Positions 43,226 to 51,600 of a DNA stretch of 64,000 bases are shown in pieces. This DNA is from Micromonosporaceae bacterium KJ-029 (GTDB lineage Bacteria; Actinomycetota; Actinomycetes; Mycobacteriales; Micromonosporaceae). The stretch covers positions 1-64,000 of the forward strand of contig BIFP01000037.1 of the NCBI GenBank assembly GCA_005402585.1. The letters are read 5' to 3'. Both the position numbers and the translations under genes were made by a program. The notes beneath the pieces are model-generated. The model was given only the letters and a program-made list of their open reading frames with translations. It was not told the DNA's origin and searched no databases. The first letter of the stretch is position 1, and each line of letters opens with the position of its first letter.

Positions 43226-43638
43226 CCTTCGTGGAGGCGGGCGTCGCCGCCGTCATCGCCGTGGCCATCGACGACATGTACACGGCCTTCCTCGCCGGAG
43301 ACCGGCAACGGTTCGACATGCACCTGCACGCCGAGGTGACCACCTGGGAGACCCACCTGCCCGGGCCGCTGCGGACCCGGTCGGAGCTGGACGCGTACCG
43401 CAACCAGCGGGACGCCGCCGGGCAACGGCCCCGGCTGACGGTGCTCTCGGCGCGGGACAAGCGCATCGACGTCTGGGGCGAAGTGGCACTGGCCCGCTAC
43501 GTCCTGGTCGCGCAGGCCCGCCCCGAGGACGCACCACAGTTCACCCGCGTCACCGACGTGCTGCGCCGGGTCGACGGCCGGTGGCTGATCGTGCACCACC
43601 ATGCCGAGCTGATGCGCGACCCGGTGGAGTCCGCATGA
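43222..43638 (+). CDS. NTF2-like (SnoaL/DUF4440-type) protein
   Basis: 138 residues from GTG 43222 (GTGA overlap). The cone-shaped alpha+beta fold is suggested by DDMYTAFLAGDRQRFDMHLH at the start and VTDVLRRVDGRWLIVHHHAE at the end, the usual beta-strand closing NTF2-like domains. Members act as small isomerases, dehydratases or hydrolases, or as non-catalytic binding proteins. Its coupling to the amidohydrolase and the oxidoreductase suggests a pathway step, but no catalytic residues can be named. Confidence 0.75.
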   Translation: MTFVEAGVAAVIAVAIDDMYTAFLAGDRQRFDMHLHAEVTTWETHLPGPLRTRSELDAYRNQRDAAGQRPRLTVLSARDKRIDVWGEVALARYVLVAQARPEDAPQFTRVTDVLRRVDGRWLIVHHHAELMRDPVESA

Positions 43639-44639
43639 TCCGCCGACTGGTCGCCTACCGGGCCGGCGAGCCCACGCAGGTGCTGTCGGTCGCCGAGCTG
43701 CCGGACGACCCGCCACCCGGCCCCGGCGAAGTGCAACTCGCCGTCGACACCGTCGGCCTGAACTTCCTCGACGTGTCGCTCTGCCAGGGCGAGTACCAGG
43801 TGCGGCCGGACCCGCCGATGACCCCCGGCGTCGAGGCGGCAGGTCGGGTCGTCGCCGCCGGCGCCGGCGCCGAACACCTGCTCGGCCAGGACGTCATCGC
43901 CTGCCCGACCCTGCCGCGCGGCGCGCTCGGCAGCACCGTGACGGTCGACGCCGTCGCGGTCGTACCCCGACCGTCCACGATCGACCTGACGACCGCGGCG
44001 GCGCTGCCCGTCACCTACCAGACCGCGTGGTTCGCGTTGGCGCGGGCCGGCGTCACCGCTGGGGAAACGGTGCTGGTGCACGCGGGTGCCGGCGGCGTCG
44101 GCATCGCCGTCACCCAACTCGCCGTGGCCCGGGGCGCGCGGGTCATCGCCACCGCCGGAGGCCCGGCGAAGACAGCGGTCTGCCGGGCCCAGGGCGCCGA
44201 GATCGCAATCGACTACTCGACCGACGACTTCGTGGCCGCGGTGCGCGACGCCACCGACGGGCGCGGCGCCGACGTGGTCATCGATCCGGTGGGCGGCGAC
44301 GTGTTCACCCGTTCGCTGGACTGCCTCGCGTTCGAGGGCCGGCTGGTCACGGTGGGTGCCGCCGGTGGCCCGCCGCCGCCGGTCGACCCGGCCCGGCTGA
44401 TCGCGGCGAACGTCAGCATCGTCGGGCTCTCCTGGGGTTCCCGGTACCCCTGGCAGCGTCCCGAGGCGGTGCGGGCCGCCTACCAGGCCCTGTTCGACCT
44501 CTGCGCCTCCGGCGCGGTCCGGCCACCCGTCAGCCGGGTGGTGTCGCTGGAACAGGTGCCGGCGGCCCTGGGCGAGCTGGGCAACCGACAGACCACCGGC
44601 AAGATCATCGTGCGGGTCGACGAGAGGAACCGGAGATGA
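43635..44639 (+). CDS. Quinone oxidoreductase-like, zinc-independent MDR protein
   Basis: 334 residues from ATG 43635 (ATGA overlap). GroES-like start with LAVDTVGLNFLDVSLCQGEY and TPGVEAAGRVVAAGAG. The Rossmann part has VLVHAGAGGVGIAVTQLAVA near 147-166 and DVVIDPVGGDVFTRSLDCLA. The zinc cysteines of alcohol dehydrogenases are absent, as in NADPH:quinone oxidoreductases and enoyl reductases. It may reduce an activated double bond or an enone formed from the substrate. It sits mid-operon between the NTF2-like and TIGR04076 genes. Confidence 0.87.
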   Translation: MIRRLVAYRAGEPTQVLSVAELPDDPPPGPGEVQLAVDTVGLNFLDVSLCQGEYQVRPDPPMTPGVEAAGRVVAAGAGAEHLLGQDVIACPTLPRGALGSTVTVDAVAVVPRPSTIDLTTAAALPVTYQTAWFALARAGVTAGETVLVHAGAGGVGIAVTQLAVARGARVIATAGGPAKTAVCRAQGAEIAIDYSTDDFVAAVRDATDGRGADVVIDPVGGDVFTRSLDCLAFEGRLVTVGAAGGPPPPVDPARLIAANVSIVGLSWGSRYPWQRPEAVRAAYQALFDLCASGAVRPPVSRVVSLEQVPAALGELGNRQTTGKIIVRVDERNRR

Positions 44640-44965
44640 CCAACACCCCCGACGGCGACATGGAGATCTACGATCTGAAGGTGACCGTCGACCGCATCGA
44701 GGGCCGGTCGGTCTGTGGCATGGCGGTCGGTGACTCGTTCGAACTGACCAACAGCGCCCACCTGCGGCTGCCCGAGGGCAAGCACTTCTGCGTGTACGCC
44801 CTCGCGTCGGTGCTGCCGTTCCTCGCCGCGAAACAACGCGACCTGGACGCGGGGGACTGGTTGGCCCAGGATTCCCACTTCGCCTGCCCCGATCCCGAGG
44901 AACGCCTGGTGATGAAGGTGGAGCGGACCTGCCGGCGGCGGATGAACTCGGCGGACCTCACCTGA
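44636..44965 (+). CDS. TIGR04076-family small protein
   Basis: 109 residues from ATG 44636 (ATGA overlap). It has the features of the TIGR04076 group: a start of the form DLKVTVDRIEGRSVCGMAVG, a middle LPEGKHFCVYALASVLPFLA, and a C-terminal CPDPEERLVMKVERTC. Conserved cysteines in the middle and end could bind a metal. The family has no proven function but often lies beside HyuAB, amidohydrolase and flavin-dependent genes, as here. Its conserved cysteine pattern makes it a candidate cofactor or metal carrier. Confidence 0.75.
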   Translation: MTNTPDGDMEIYDLKVTVDRIEGRSVCGMAVGDSFELTNSAHLRLPEGKHFCVYALASVLPFLAAKQRDLDAGDWLAQDSHFACPDPEERLVMKVERTCRRRMNSADLT

Positions 44966-45963
44966 TGTCCGCCGAGATCGGACTCGGGTTGCAGAGCGAC
45001 AAACCCGCCGGCACCTACGCCCGGCTGGCCCGCTCCGCCGAGTCCCACGGCTTCGACGTACTGACCGTCTTCGGCGACCTGATGTACCAACCGCCCCTCT
45101 TCCCGCTGCTGGAGATGGCCCAGGCGACCAGCCGGGTACGGCTCGGCACGGCCTGCCTCAACCCGTACTCGTTGGCCCCGTACGAGATCGCCGGGCAGCT
45201 CGCGGCGCTGGACCTGGCCTCGCACGGGCGGGCCTACCTCGGGCTGGCCCGCGGCAGTTGGCTCGGCGCGGTCGGCCTGGCCCAGCCACGCCCGTTGACC
45301 ACGATCGAGGAGGCCGTGGCGGTCATCTACCGCCTGCTGCGCGGCGACCGGGCCGGCTACCAGGGCCGGGTCTTCTCGCTGGCACCCGACACCGCGCTGC
45401 GCTACGCCGTGCAGCGGCCCGATCCGCCGCTGCTGCTCGGCTCCTGGGGGCCCCGGGGTGCGGCCCTCGCCGGTCGGCTCGCCGACGAGATCAAGGTGGG
45501 CGGCAGCGCCAACCCCGACATGGTGCCGGTCATCCGCGACCGGGTCCGCGTCGGCGCGGCCGAGGCCGGGCGCGACGTCGACGACGTCGGCATCGTGTTC
45601 GGCGCCGTGACGGTGGTCGACACCGACGGCGAGGCGGCCAGGGCCAGGGCCCGCACCGAGGTCGCCATGTACCTCGCGGTCGTGGCGGAACTCGACCCGA
45701 CCGTGGTCCTTCCCGACGGTCTGGTCGAGAGGGTCGCGGAGCTGGTCGACGCGGGCGAGCACGAGGCGGCGGGTCGGCTGATCCCGGACGAGGTGCTCGA
45801 CCGGTTCGCCTTCTCCGGCACCCCGGCGCAGGTCGCCGCGATGGCCCAGGAACTCATCGACGCCGGAGTCCGCCGGGTCGAGTTCGGCACGCCGCACGGG
45901 TTGACCGACGACCGCGGGGTGGACCTGCTCGGTTCCGCGGTCCTGCCCCTGCTGCGCCGGTAG
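44965..45963 (+). CDS. LLM-class (luciferase-like) flavin-dependent oxidoreductase, F420-type
   Basis: 332 residues from ATG 44965, overlapping the previous stop by one base. The luciferase-like TIM barrel is recognisable from SAEIGLGLQSDKPAGTYARL, FDVLTVFGDLMYQPPLFPLL, VRLGTACLNPYSLAPYEIAG and LASHGRAYLGLARGSWLGAV (the PAEIA...LD..S.GR..LG..RG consensus). The C-terminus has TPAQVAAMAQELIDAGVRRV. Members use F420H2 or FMNH2 to reduce imines or C=C bonds, or to monooxygenate. In this operon a reduction step on the ring or an oxygenation is expected. Cofactor choice is not settled by the sequence. Confidence 0.87.
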   Translation: MSAEIGLGLQSDKPAGTYARLARSAESHGFDVLTVFGDLMYQPPLFPLLEMAQATSRVRLGTACLNPYSLAPYEIAGQLAALDLASHGRAYLGLARGSWLGAVGLAQPRPLTTIEEAVAVIYRLLRGDRAGYQGRVFSLAPDTALRYAVQRPDPPLLLGSWGPRGAALAGRLADEIKVGGSANPDMVPVIRDRVRVGAAEAGRDVDDVGIVFGAVTVVDTDGEAARARARTEVAMYLAVVAELDPTVVLPDGLVERVAELVDAGEHEAAGRLIPDEVLDRFAFSGTPAQVAAMAQELIDAGVRRVEFGTPHGLTDDRGVDLLGSAVLPLLRR

Positions 45964-45985
45964 CCCGCCAGGAAGGAGGCAACGG

Positions 45986-47098
45986 GTGAGGATCGCCGTC
46001 GTGGTCGGCCCCGGCGTGGTCGCCGACACCGCCCTGCTGGAGTCACTCGCCACCACCGCGTGCGCGGAACTCGGTGCCACCGGGCAGTTCGCCACCGCCG
46101 CCTCGGCCGACGAAGTCCGGTTCCTGATCGCGGCGACGGACCTGCCGGTGGTGGCGCTGCCCGGCCCGACGCCCGAGGTGCGGGCCCTGATGGCCGCCGC
46201 CCCACCCCACGTGGTGTGGTACGACCTCACCGTCGAGCCGCCCGTCGACGGCGCGGTCCACCTCCAAGGTCGGGGTGTGTGGGGCCTGGTGTGGGCTGTC
46301 CGCCACGCCGCTCACCGGTTCCGGTCGCCGGCCACCCGGATCGCCTACGGCCCACACCCCGACCAGTGGGGTGACCTGCGGCTGCCGACCCGCGAGAAGG
46401 CGGCTCCGGCTCCGGTGGCGGTGCTGCTGCACGGCGGGTTCTGGCGTTCCCACTGGGCCGCAGACCTGATGGACGCCCTCGCCGTCGACCTCGCCAGCCG
46501 GGGCTACGCGGCGTGGAACCTGGAGTACCGGCGCCCGGACCGGCACGGCTGGGACGCCACCACGGACGACGTGTCGGCCGGCATCGCGGCGTTGACCAGC
46601 GCCGCCGACGCCGGCGTGCTGGACCTCGCCCGGATCGCGGTCCTGGGTCATTCGGCCGGCGGGCAGCTGGCGTTGCGGTTCGCGGCGGACCAGGCTGCCG
46701 ACGTCCACCCCGAGGTGGCCGGGACGCGGTCGCCACGTGTCGCCCTGGCGGTGTCGCTGGCCGGCGTCCTCGACCTGGCCGAGGGCGAGCGGCGTCACCT
46801 CGGCGAGGGCGCCATCCCGGCTGCTCTCGGCGGAACCCCGGCATCCGCACCCCACCGGTACGCGGCGAGCGACCCGATGGTTCGGGTGCCGATCGGCGTG
46901 CCGACCCTCCTCGTGCAGGGGACGGAGGACAGTCCCGACCTCGTCGACATGAACCGGCGCTACGCGGCAGCGGCTCGCCAGGCGGGAGACGACCTCGGCT
47001 ACGTCGAGCGGCCGGGTGACCACTTCGACGTCATCGATCCCGGTTCGGCCATCTGGCAGGCCACCATGGCGATCGTGGCCTGCCGGCTCGACCGCTGA
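45986..47098 (+). CDS. Two-domain alpha/beta hydrolase with an N-terminal dehydroquinase-II-like domain
   Basis: 370 residues from GTG 45986 behind aggaagg. The C-terminal 240 residues form an alpha/beta hydrolase of the kynurenine-formamidase/BD-FAE type: oxyanion motif LLHGGFWRSHW, nucleophile elbow GHSAGGQLALR near residue 221, and a late GDHFDVIDP with the catalytic His. The first 120 residues (IAVVVGPGVVADTALLESLA to HLQGRGVWGLVWAVRHAAHR) resemble the flavodoxin-like fold of type II 3-dehydroquinate dehydratase, but its catalytic Tyr/Arg/His set is not evident. A formamidase or arylamidase acting on the pathway product, with a degenerate helper domain, is the likeliest reading. It is the last gene of the operon. 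Confidence 0.75.
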   Translation: MRIAVVVGPGVVADTALLESLATTACAELGATGQFATAASADEVRFLIAATDLPVVALPGPTPEVRALMAAAPPHVVWYDLTVEPPVDGAVHLQGRGVWGLVWAVRHAAHRFRSPATRIAYGPHPDQWGDLRLPTREKAAPAPVAVLLHGGFWRSHWAADLMDALAVDLASRGYAAWNLEYRRPDRHGWDATTDDVSAGIAALTSAADAGVLDLARIAVLGHSAGGQLALRFAADQAADVHPEVAGTRSPRVALAVSLAGVLDLAEGERRHLGEGAIPAALGGTPASAPHRYAASDPMVRVPIGVPTLLVQGTEDSPDLVDMNRRYAAAARQAGDDLGYVERPGDHFDVIDPGSAIWQATMAIVACRLDR

Positions 47099-47198
47099 GT
47101 CGGCGCCCTCCGTACCACCGACCCGGATCACCGCCTGGTTTCACGCTCGTGAACAGGAGGGCGAATTCGCTGGCACTGTCCGCGGTGCCGGCCCGGCT

Positions 47199-47843
47199 CT
47201 AGAACAGCCTGGGTGTCACGACGGACACCACGGTCGTGACGGAGTCGGTGTCGTTGTACATCCGGTGCGGCACGGACGAGCGCAGATGCACGCTGTCGCC
47301 CGGGCACAGCCGGTGCTCGACCCCGTTGACCTCGTAGAGCAGTTCGCCGGAAATAACGTAGGCGAACTCCTCGCCGGTGTGGCCGTACGCGGTCTCCCGG
47401 CGGCCTCCGGGCGCGATGTGCACCAGCATTGGCTCCAGGACCAGGCCCGGCCCCCGCTCGGAGAGCATGCGGTAGGTCTGCTGCCCCGAGACGTACTGGG
47501 TGGCGGCGGTCTCTGCCCTGGTGAGCGTGAAGTGATTGGGTAGCGCGGCGACCCTGCCGTCGGCGGGGTTGGTGCCGGCGTCGAAGAAGTCACCCACCGT
47601 ACGGTCCAGCGCCTTCGCGACGCTGCCGAGCGCCGTCAGGCCGATGGAGGAGATGCCACGCTCAACCTGCGAAAGGAAGCCGATCGACAGCCCGGAGCGA
47701 GAGGCGAGGCCGCGCAGCGTGAGGCCGCGCTCCTTGCGGTACTGCCGGATCCGGGCACCCACCAGGCCGGCGGGCGTACTGCCGTTCGAAGCGTCGTCGC
47801 CAGATGCCTGCTCCGGCACCGGGTGACTCTCCATGGACCGCAC
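47199..47843 (-). CDS. XRE-family regulator with C-terminal cupin sensor domain
   Basis: 214 residues. The GTG at 47843 is chosen because aggagg lies 6 bases upstream; an ATG at 47834 is in frame. The HTH reads IRQYRKERGLTLRGLASRSG then LSIGFLSQVERGISSIGLTA (about residues 29-68). The cupin has RRETAYGHTGEEFAYVISGE, LLYEVNGVEHRLCPGDSVHL and VPHRMYN, which give a metal-binding double His/Glu set. Such regulators (PuuR/HipB-cupin type) sense small amines or amides. It converges on the 13-gene operon and ends 100 bases from it. It is the obvious local regulator. Confidence 0.88.
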   Translation of the reverse strand: MRSMESHPVPEQASGDDASNGSTPAGLVGARIRQYRKERGLTLRGLASRSGLSIGFLSQVERGISSIGLTALGSVAKALDRTVGDFFDAGTNPADGRVAALPNHFTLTRAETAATQYVSGQQTYRMLSERGPGLVLEPMLVHIAPGGRRETAYGHTGEEFAYVISGELLYEVNGVEHRLCPGDSVHLRSSVPHRMYNDTDSVTTVVSVVTPRLF

Positions 47844-47887
47844 GGCAAACCTCCTGTCGCGGGTGGCGGGAAGACGCCTCCCCCGAT

Positions 47888-47904
47888 GTTCGATCGTATC
47901 GAAC
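47888..47904 (-). promoter_or_regulatory. Palindromic operator before the XRE-cupin gene
   Basis: GTTCGAT-cgt-ATCGAAC is a perfect 7+3+7 inverted repeat 45 bases upstream of the GTG start. It is a likely autoregulatory operator. No second exact copy was noticed in front of the 13-gene operon. Confidence 0.5.
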
Positions 47905-48041
47905 GCGGGCCTGGTCGCGAGGCTGGCCCACCCCCACGCGACCGCCCCGACGAGGCAGTTCGACGCTGCCCGCCAACCCGGCTGCGAGGAGCCGCGGCGA
48001 GGGGGTGGGCGGGGTGACGGTGGCGTGCGAGCCGAGTTGAG

Positions 48042-48251
48042 CGGATACGTACGGTCCAGCCACACGGTCCGTACGACCTGTTGGGATGGTCGTTCGGTGG
48101 CGTCGCGGCGCACGCGATGGCCGTCGAGCTGCGTCGGCAGGGCGAGGACGTGGCGTTACTGGCGCGCCTTGACGTGTACCCGGATCGGCGGCTGGTCGAA
48201 GGCACTGCGGATCGCCGTCGACCAGCCGGTGACCGTCGGGGTCAGAGGTAG
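48042..48251 (+). pseudogene. Fragment of an NRPS/PKS-type thioesterase
   Basis: The plus strand reads RIRTVQPHGPYDLLGWSFGG, then VAAHAMAVELRRQGEDVALL and ARLDVYPDRR. That is the nucleophile-elbow region (GWSFGG) of type I/II thioesterase domains from peptide or polyketide synthetases. No start codon, no upstream domain and no catalytic histidine follow; the frame stops at 48249. Only about 60 codons remain, so a biosynthetic gene was probably lost here. Confidence 0.65.
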
Positions 48252-48400
48252 GTGACGTCGGTCAGTTCCTGGGCTGCCGCCCAGAGACGCTTGCCGACGG
48301 CCGGGTCGGCGGCCTCGTGGCTGATTCGGGCGTCGGTGACCCGGCCACGTGTCTCCCAGAGCGCGGACGGTCCGAAGAACTGGCCACCGCCTCGGCGGAG
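48242..48400 (-). pseudogene. C-terminal fragment of an SDR oxidoreductase
   Basis: On the minus strand GQFFGPSALWETRGRVTDAR then ISHEAADPAVGKRLWAAAQE and LTDVTYL, ending at 48242, is the standard tail of light-dependent-reductase-like SDR proteins. The Rossmann fold and active site are absent upstream (48400-48480 is unrelated). It overlaps the end of the thioesterase scrap by 10 bases. Confidence 0.6.
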
Positions 48401-48581
48401 GCTAGGTGGCCTTGCCCCGGACTGCATCACGCGGCGGTCCGCGCGCGGTCGCTCATGACCGAGCGCGGACGAAGGCCTGTGACGCCTTCAGGTGAGTAGT
48501 GGCCGAGGCTCGCGGGCGTCGATGGCCGGTAACGGCCACCTTGGTTGCGGGCGCTCCACAGGGCGAATCTGAGTCGGTATC

Positions 48582-48618
48582 TTGAATGGTCAGTTGAATC
48601 GATTCAAGTTGAATCAAC
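48582..48618 (+). promoter_or_regulatory. TTGAATC operator array before the GH106-like gene
   Basis: A perfect 14-base palindrome TTGAATCGATTCAA (48594-48607) is flanked by a half-site TTGAAT (48582-48587) and by the smaller palindrome GTTGAATCAAC (48608-48618). The array lies 61-97 bases before the ATG at 48679. Palindromes with a central CG are typical LacI-family operators; one of the LacI proteins at 55-57 kb or an unlinked regulator may bind. Confidence 0.6.
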
Positions 48619-48678
48619 GCGACTCGGGACCGTCGGAGCCGTCGGATTCGCCGACCAACCCTGCTCAAGGGAGAGACG

Positions 48679-51600
48679 ATGTCAAAGGATTCACGCTGGC
48701 CTAGAGCACTGAAGATGGGGCTCGCGGGCGTTGCTGGGTGCGCACTCGTCGTGAGCGCTGCGGCGACCGGCGCGTCGGCGGTTACTGAACCGCCCGCAAC
48801 GGTGAGTGTTGCAGCGACCTCCACGGCCTCCGATTTTGCGGAGCAGCTGGAGAGCAAGTACATCGATCCGGACCGGGTCTTCAGTACGGACGTGCGCTGG
48901 TGGCTCGGCGAGGCGTCGCATACCGACGAGACCCTCCTGGAAGAGATCCAGGCTCTCTACGACTCTGGGTTCCGTGGCGTGGAGTTGGCAATGCAGGGCG
49001 ACAACGCCGCGCCAGACGCGACGTATGCCTACGGCACCGAGATGTGGACCCACAAGTGGAACTTGATGATGAACAAGCTCCTCGACTTGGGCATGGGCGT
49101 CTACCTCACCTCGGGCACGAACTGGGCCACCTCGAACGTGCCCGGGCTGGATCCGACAAGCCAGGCGGCCATGCAGAACCTGACTCTGGGCACCGCGACG
49201 GTGAAGGCCGGCGCGAGCGTGACAGTGCTGCCGACGCCGGCGGCGAATGCGCGCAGGGCCGGGGCCAAGTTCGTGACCGCATACGCGTACAAGCTGGTCG
49301 AGGGAGTTGCCGTCGACCCGGACAGCTTCATTGACCTGGCGCCCTTGGTGTCGCAGGGCGCGGACGCCTGGACGCAGAACTTGAACTGGACAGCTCCCGC
49401 CTCCGGGAACTACCAGGTGTTCGCGATCTGGACGCAGGGCACATATCAGACCTCCAGCCCGTCCGCTCAGCCAAGTTATGCCACGAACTACTTCGACGTG
49501 CGTGGCGTGGAGGCGCTCAAGGAGTTCTGGGAGGAGCACTACCTGAGCGATCCCGACCTGGTGGAGAAGTTCAAGCAGGGCGACGTGCAGCTGTTCATGG
49601 ATTCACTCGAAATTCACCCCGGCGGCGGATCTGAATTTCAGGCGCCCGTGGCGACCGCGCCCCAGTTCACTTTCTGGGCGGAAGACATGGCCGAGGAGTT
49701 CCGAACGCGGAAGGGCTACGACATCACGCCGCACCTCTTCCTGATCAGGGGTGTCAAGTCCTTGGTCTACGACCCTTATCACTCCGTCGGTACTACCGGG
49801 GTGTACCGGCTGGACGGTGAAGAGGAGCGCCGCCAGGCCATCATCAATGATTGGCTTGACGTGCAGACGCAGCTGTACATGGAGCGGATGCTGACTCCGC
49901 TGAAGGAGTGGCTGAACTCGGTGGGCATCAAGACCCGCGCGCAGATCTCCTACGGCAAGCCGATCGAGAACTCCGAGCCCATCATGGCTGTGGACTACCC
50001 GGAGGCGGAGAACTTCAACCAGTACAACCAGGTGGACATCTTCCGCCTGTGGACCGGAGGTTCCAAGCTCGAGAACAAAGTGCTCTCCACCGAGACGGGA
50101 GCGCAGATGGCAACATACAACAACACTGCGCAGAGGGATCTTGAGGACGCCTACTCCGCGTATGCCGCCGGCTTCCAGCGCATTGTCTGGCATGTCTGGG
50201 GCGCGGGCTACAGCTACGGCAATACCCAGTGGCCCGGACACAATCCGACCGGTTTCCGGCATTTCGGAACGCGTCATCCTTCCGCTGCCGACTATGACGA
50301 GTTCAACGCGCACCTGGGTCGCGTGCAGCAGTTGCTGCAGACGGGAAAGTCACGCACCGATGTCGGGTTCATCCACCAGAACTGGACGCAGGGCGTGCGC
50401 TTCGGCGGCGGCCTTGCAAACGACAACACCGAAATGAACTGGCAACTCGCCCATCAGGGTGTGTACTACCGCTCGACGGAGTTGCAGGACAACGGCTACA
50501 CGTACGACTACTTCAGCCCGAAGTTCCTGTTCGACGACGATGTCAGCTTCGATGAGACCACCAAGACCATCGAGAAGGCCGGCTACAAGGCCTTGGTCCT
50601 GTACCAAGAGTGGCTGGACATCGATGGCGCCAAGCGAATTCTCGATTGGGCGACGAAGGGCCTCCCGGTCGTCATCCTGGAGGACGCTGGTTCGCGGACA
50701 CCGCTCAACGACGGCAAGGGCGCGGAGCTCGCGGACGTCATGGCCAAGCTGAAGACGCTGCCGACGGTACGGACGGCGGAGGTCTTCGATATCCCGGCCG
50801 GCGGGTACTTCAGTGCCGACCCGGGCGGGTATGACGACAACGTCATGGAGAAACTGCAGGAGCTGGGCGTGTATCCGACGACCGGGTACTCGAAGTGGAA
50901 CCACCAGCTGCTTACGCAGACCCGCCAGGATAACGCCGGCAACGAGTACGTCTACGTCTACAACTACGACGACGGCTCGTACCACCAGTTCAGCCACAAG
51001 GAAAGCGTCCGGAACGAAGACCACGGCACCAACATCAAGACCGACATTGTGAAGGCCGGGAAGTTCATCCCGTACGTCATCGATGCATGGACCGGCGAGG
51101 TGACCGAGCTTGCCGGTTACCGGTGGGAGGACGGCAAGACCGTGGTCCCGATCGACCTCGACTACAACAACATCAAACTGTTGGCGTTCGAGAAGGTCAA
51201 CAGCGAGAAGCTGCACGTCATCTCCACGACCGCCGACTCGGCGCATGCTGTTGCCGACGGTGTCGCCGTCCGCGAGACAGAGAGCGGAAGTGTGACGACG
51301 AAGCTGAGCAACGGCAAGCAATACGAGAAGGCCGTGACGGTCCCGGAGGCGTACGACATCACCGACTGGGACCTGACGGTCGAGTCATGGCGGCCGAACG
51401 CGACCGCTGGGAACCTGACCCGCACGGAGACGATCGAAGGCGTGACGACGACCAACCGGAAGACGTCCACGGTGAAGACTCCGATCAACGTGGAGCTGGA
51501 CACGCTGACGACCTGGACCAACATTCCTGAGGTCGGCAAAGCGGTTTCCGGCACAGGCCACTACGAGGCCACCTTCACCTGGGACGCCGACAGCGCCTCC

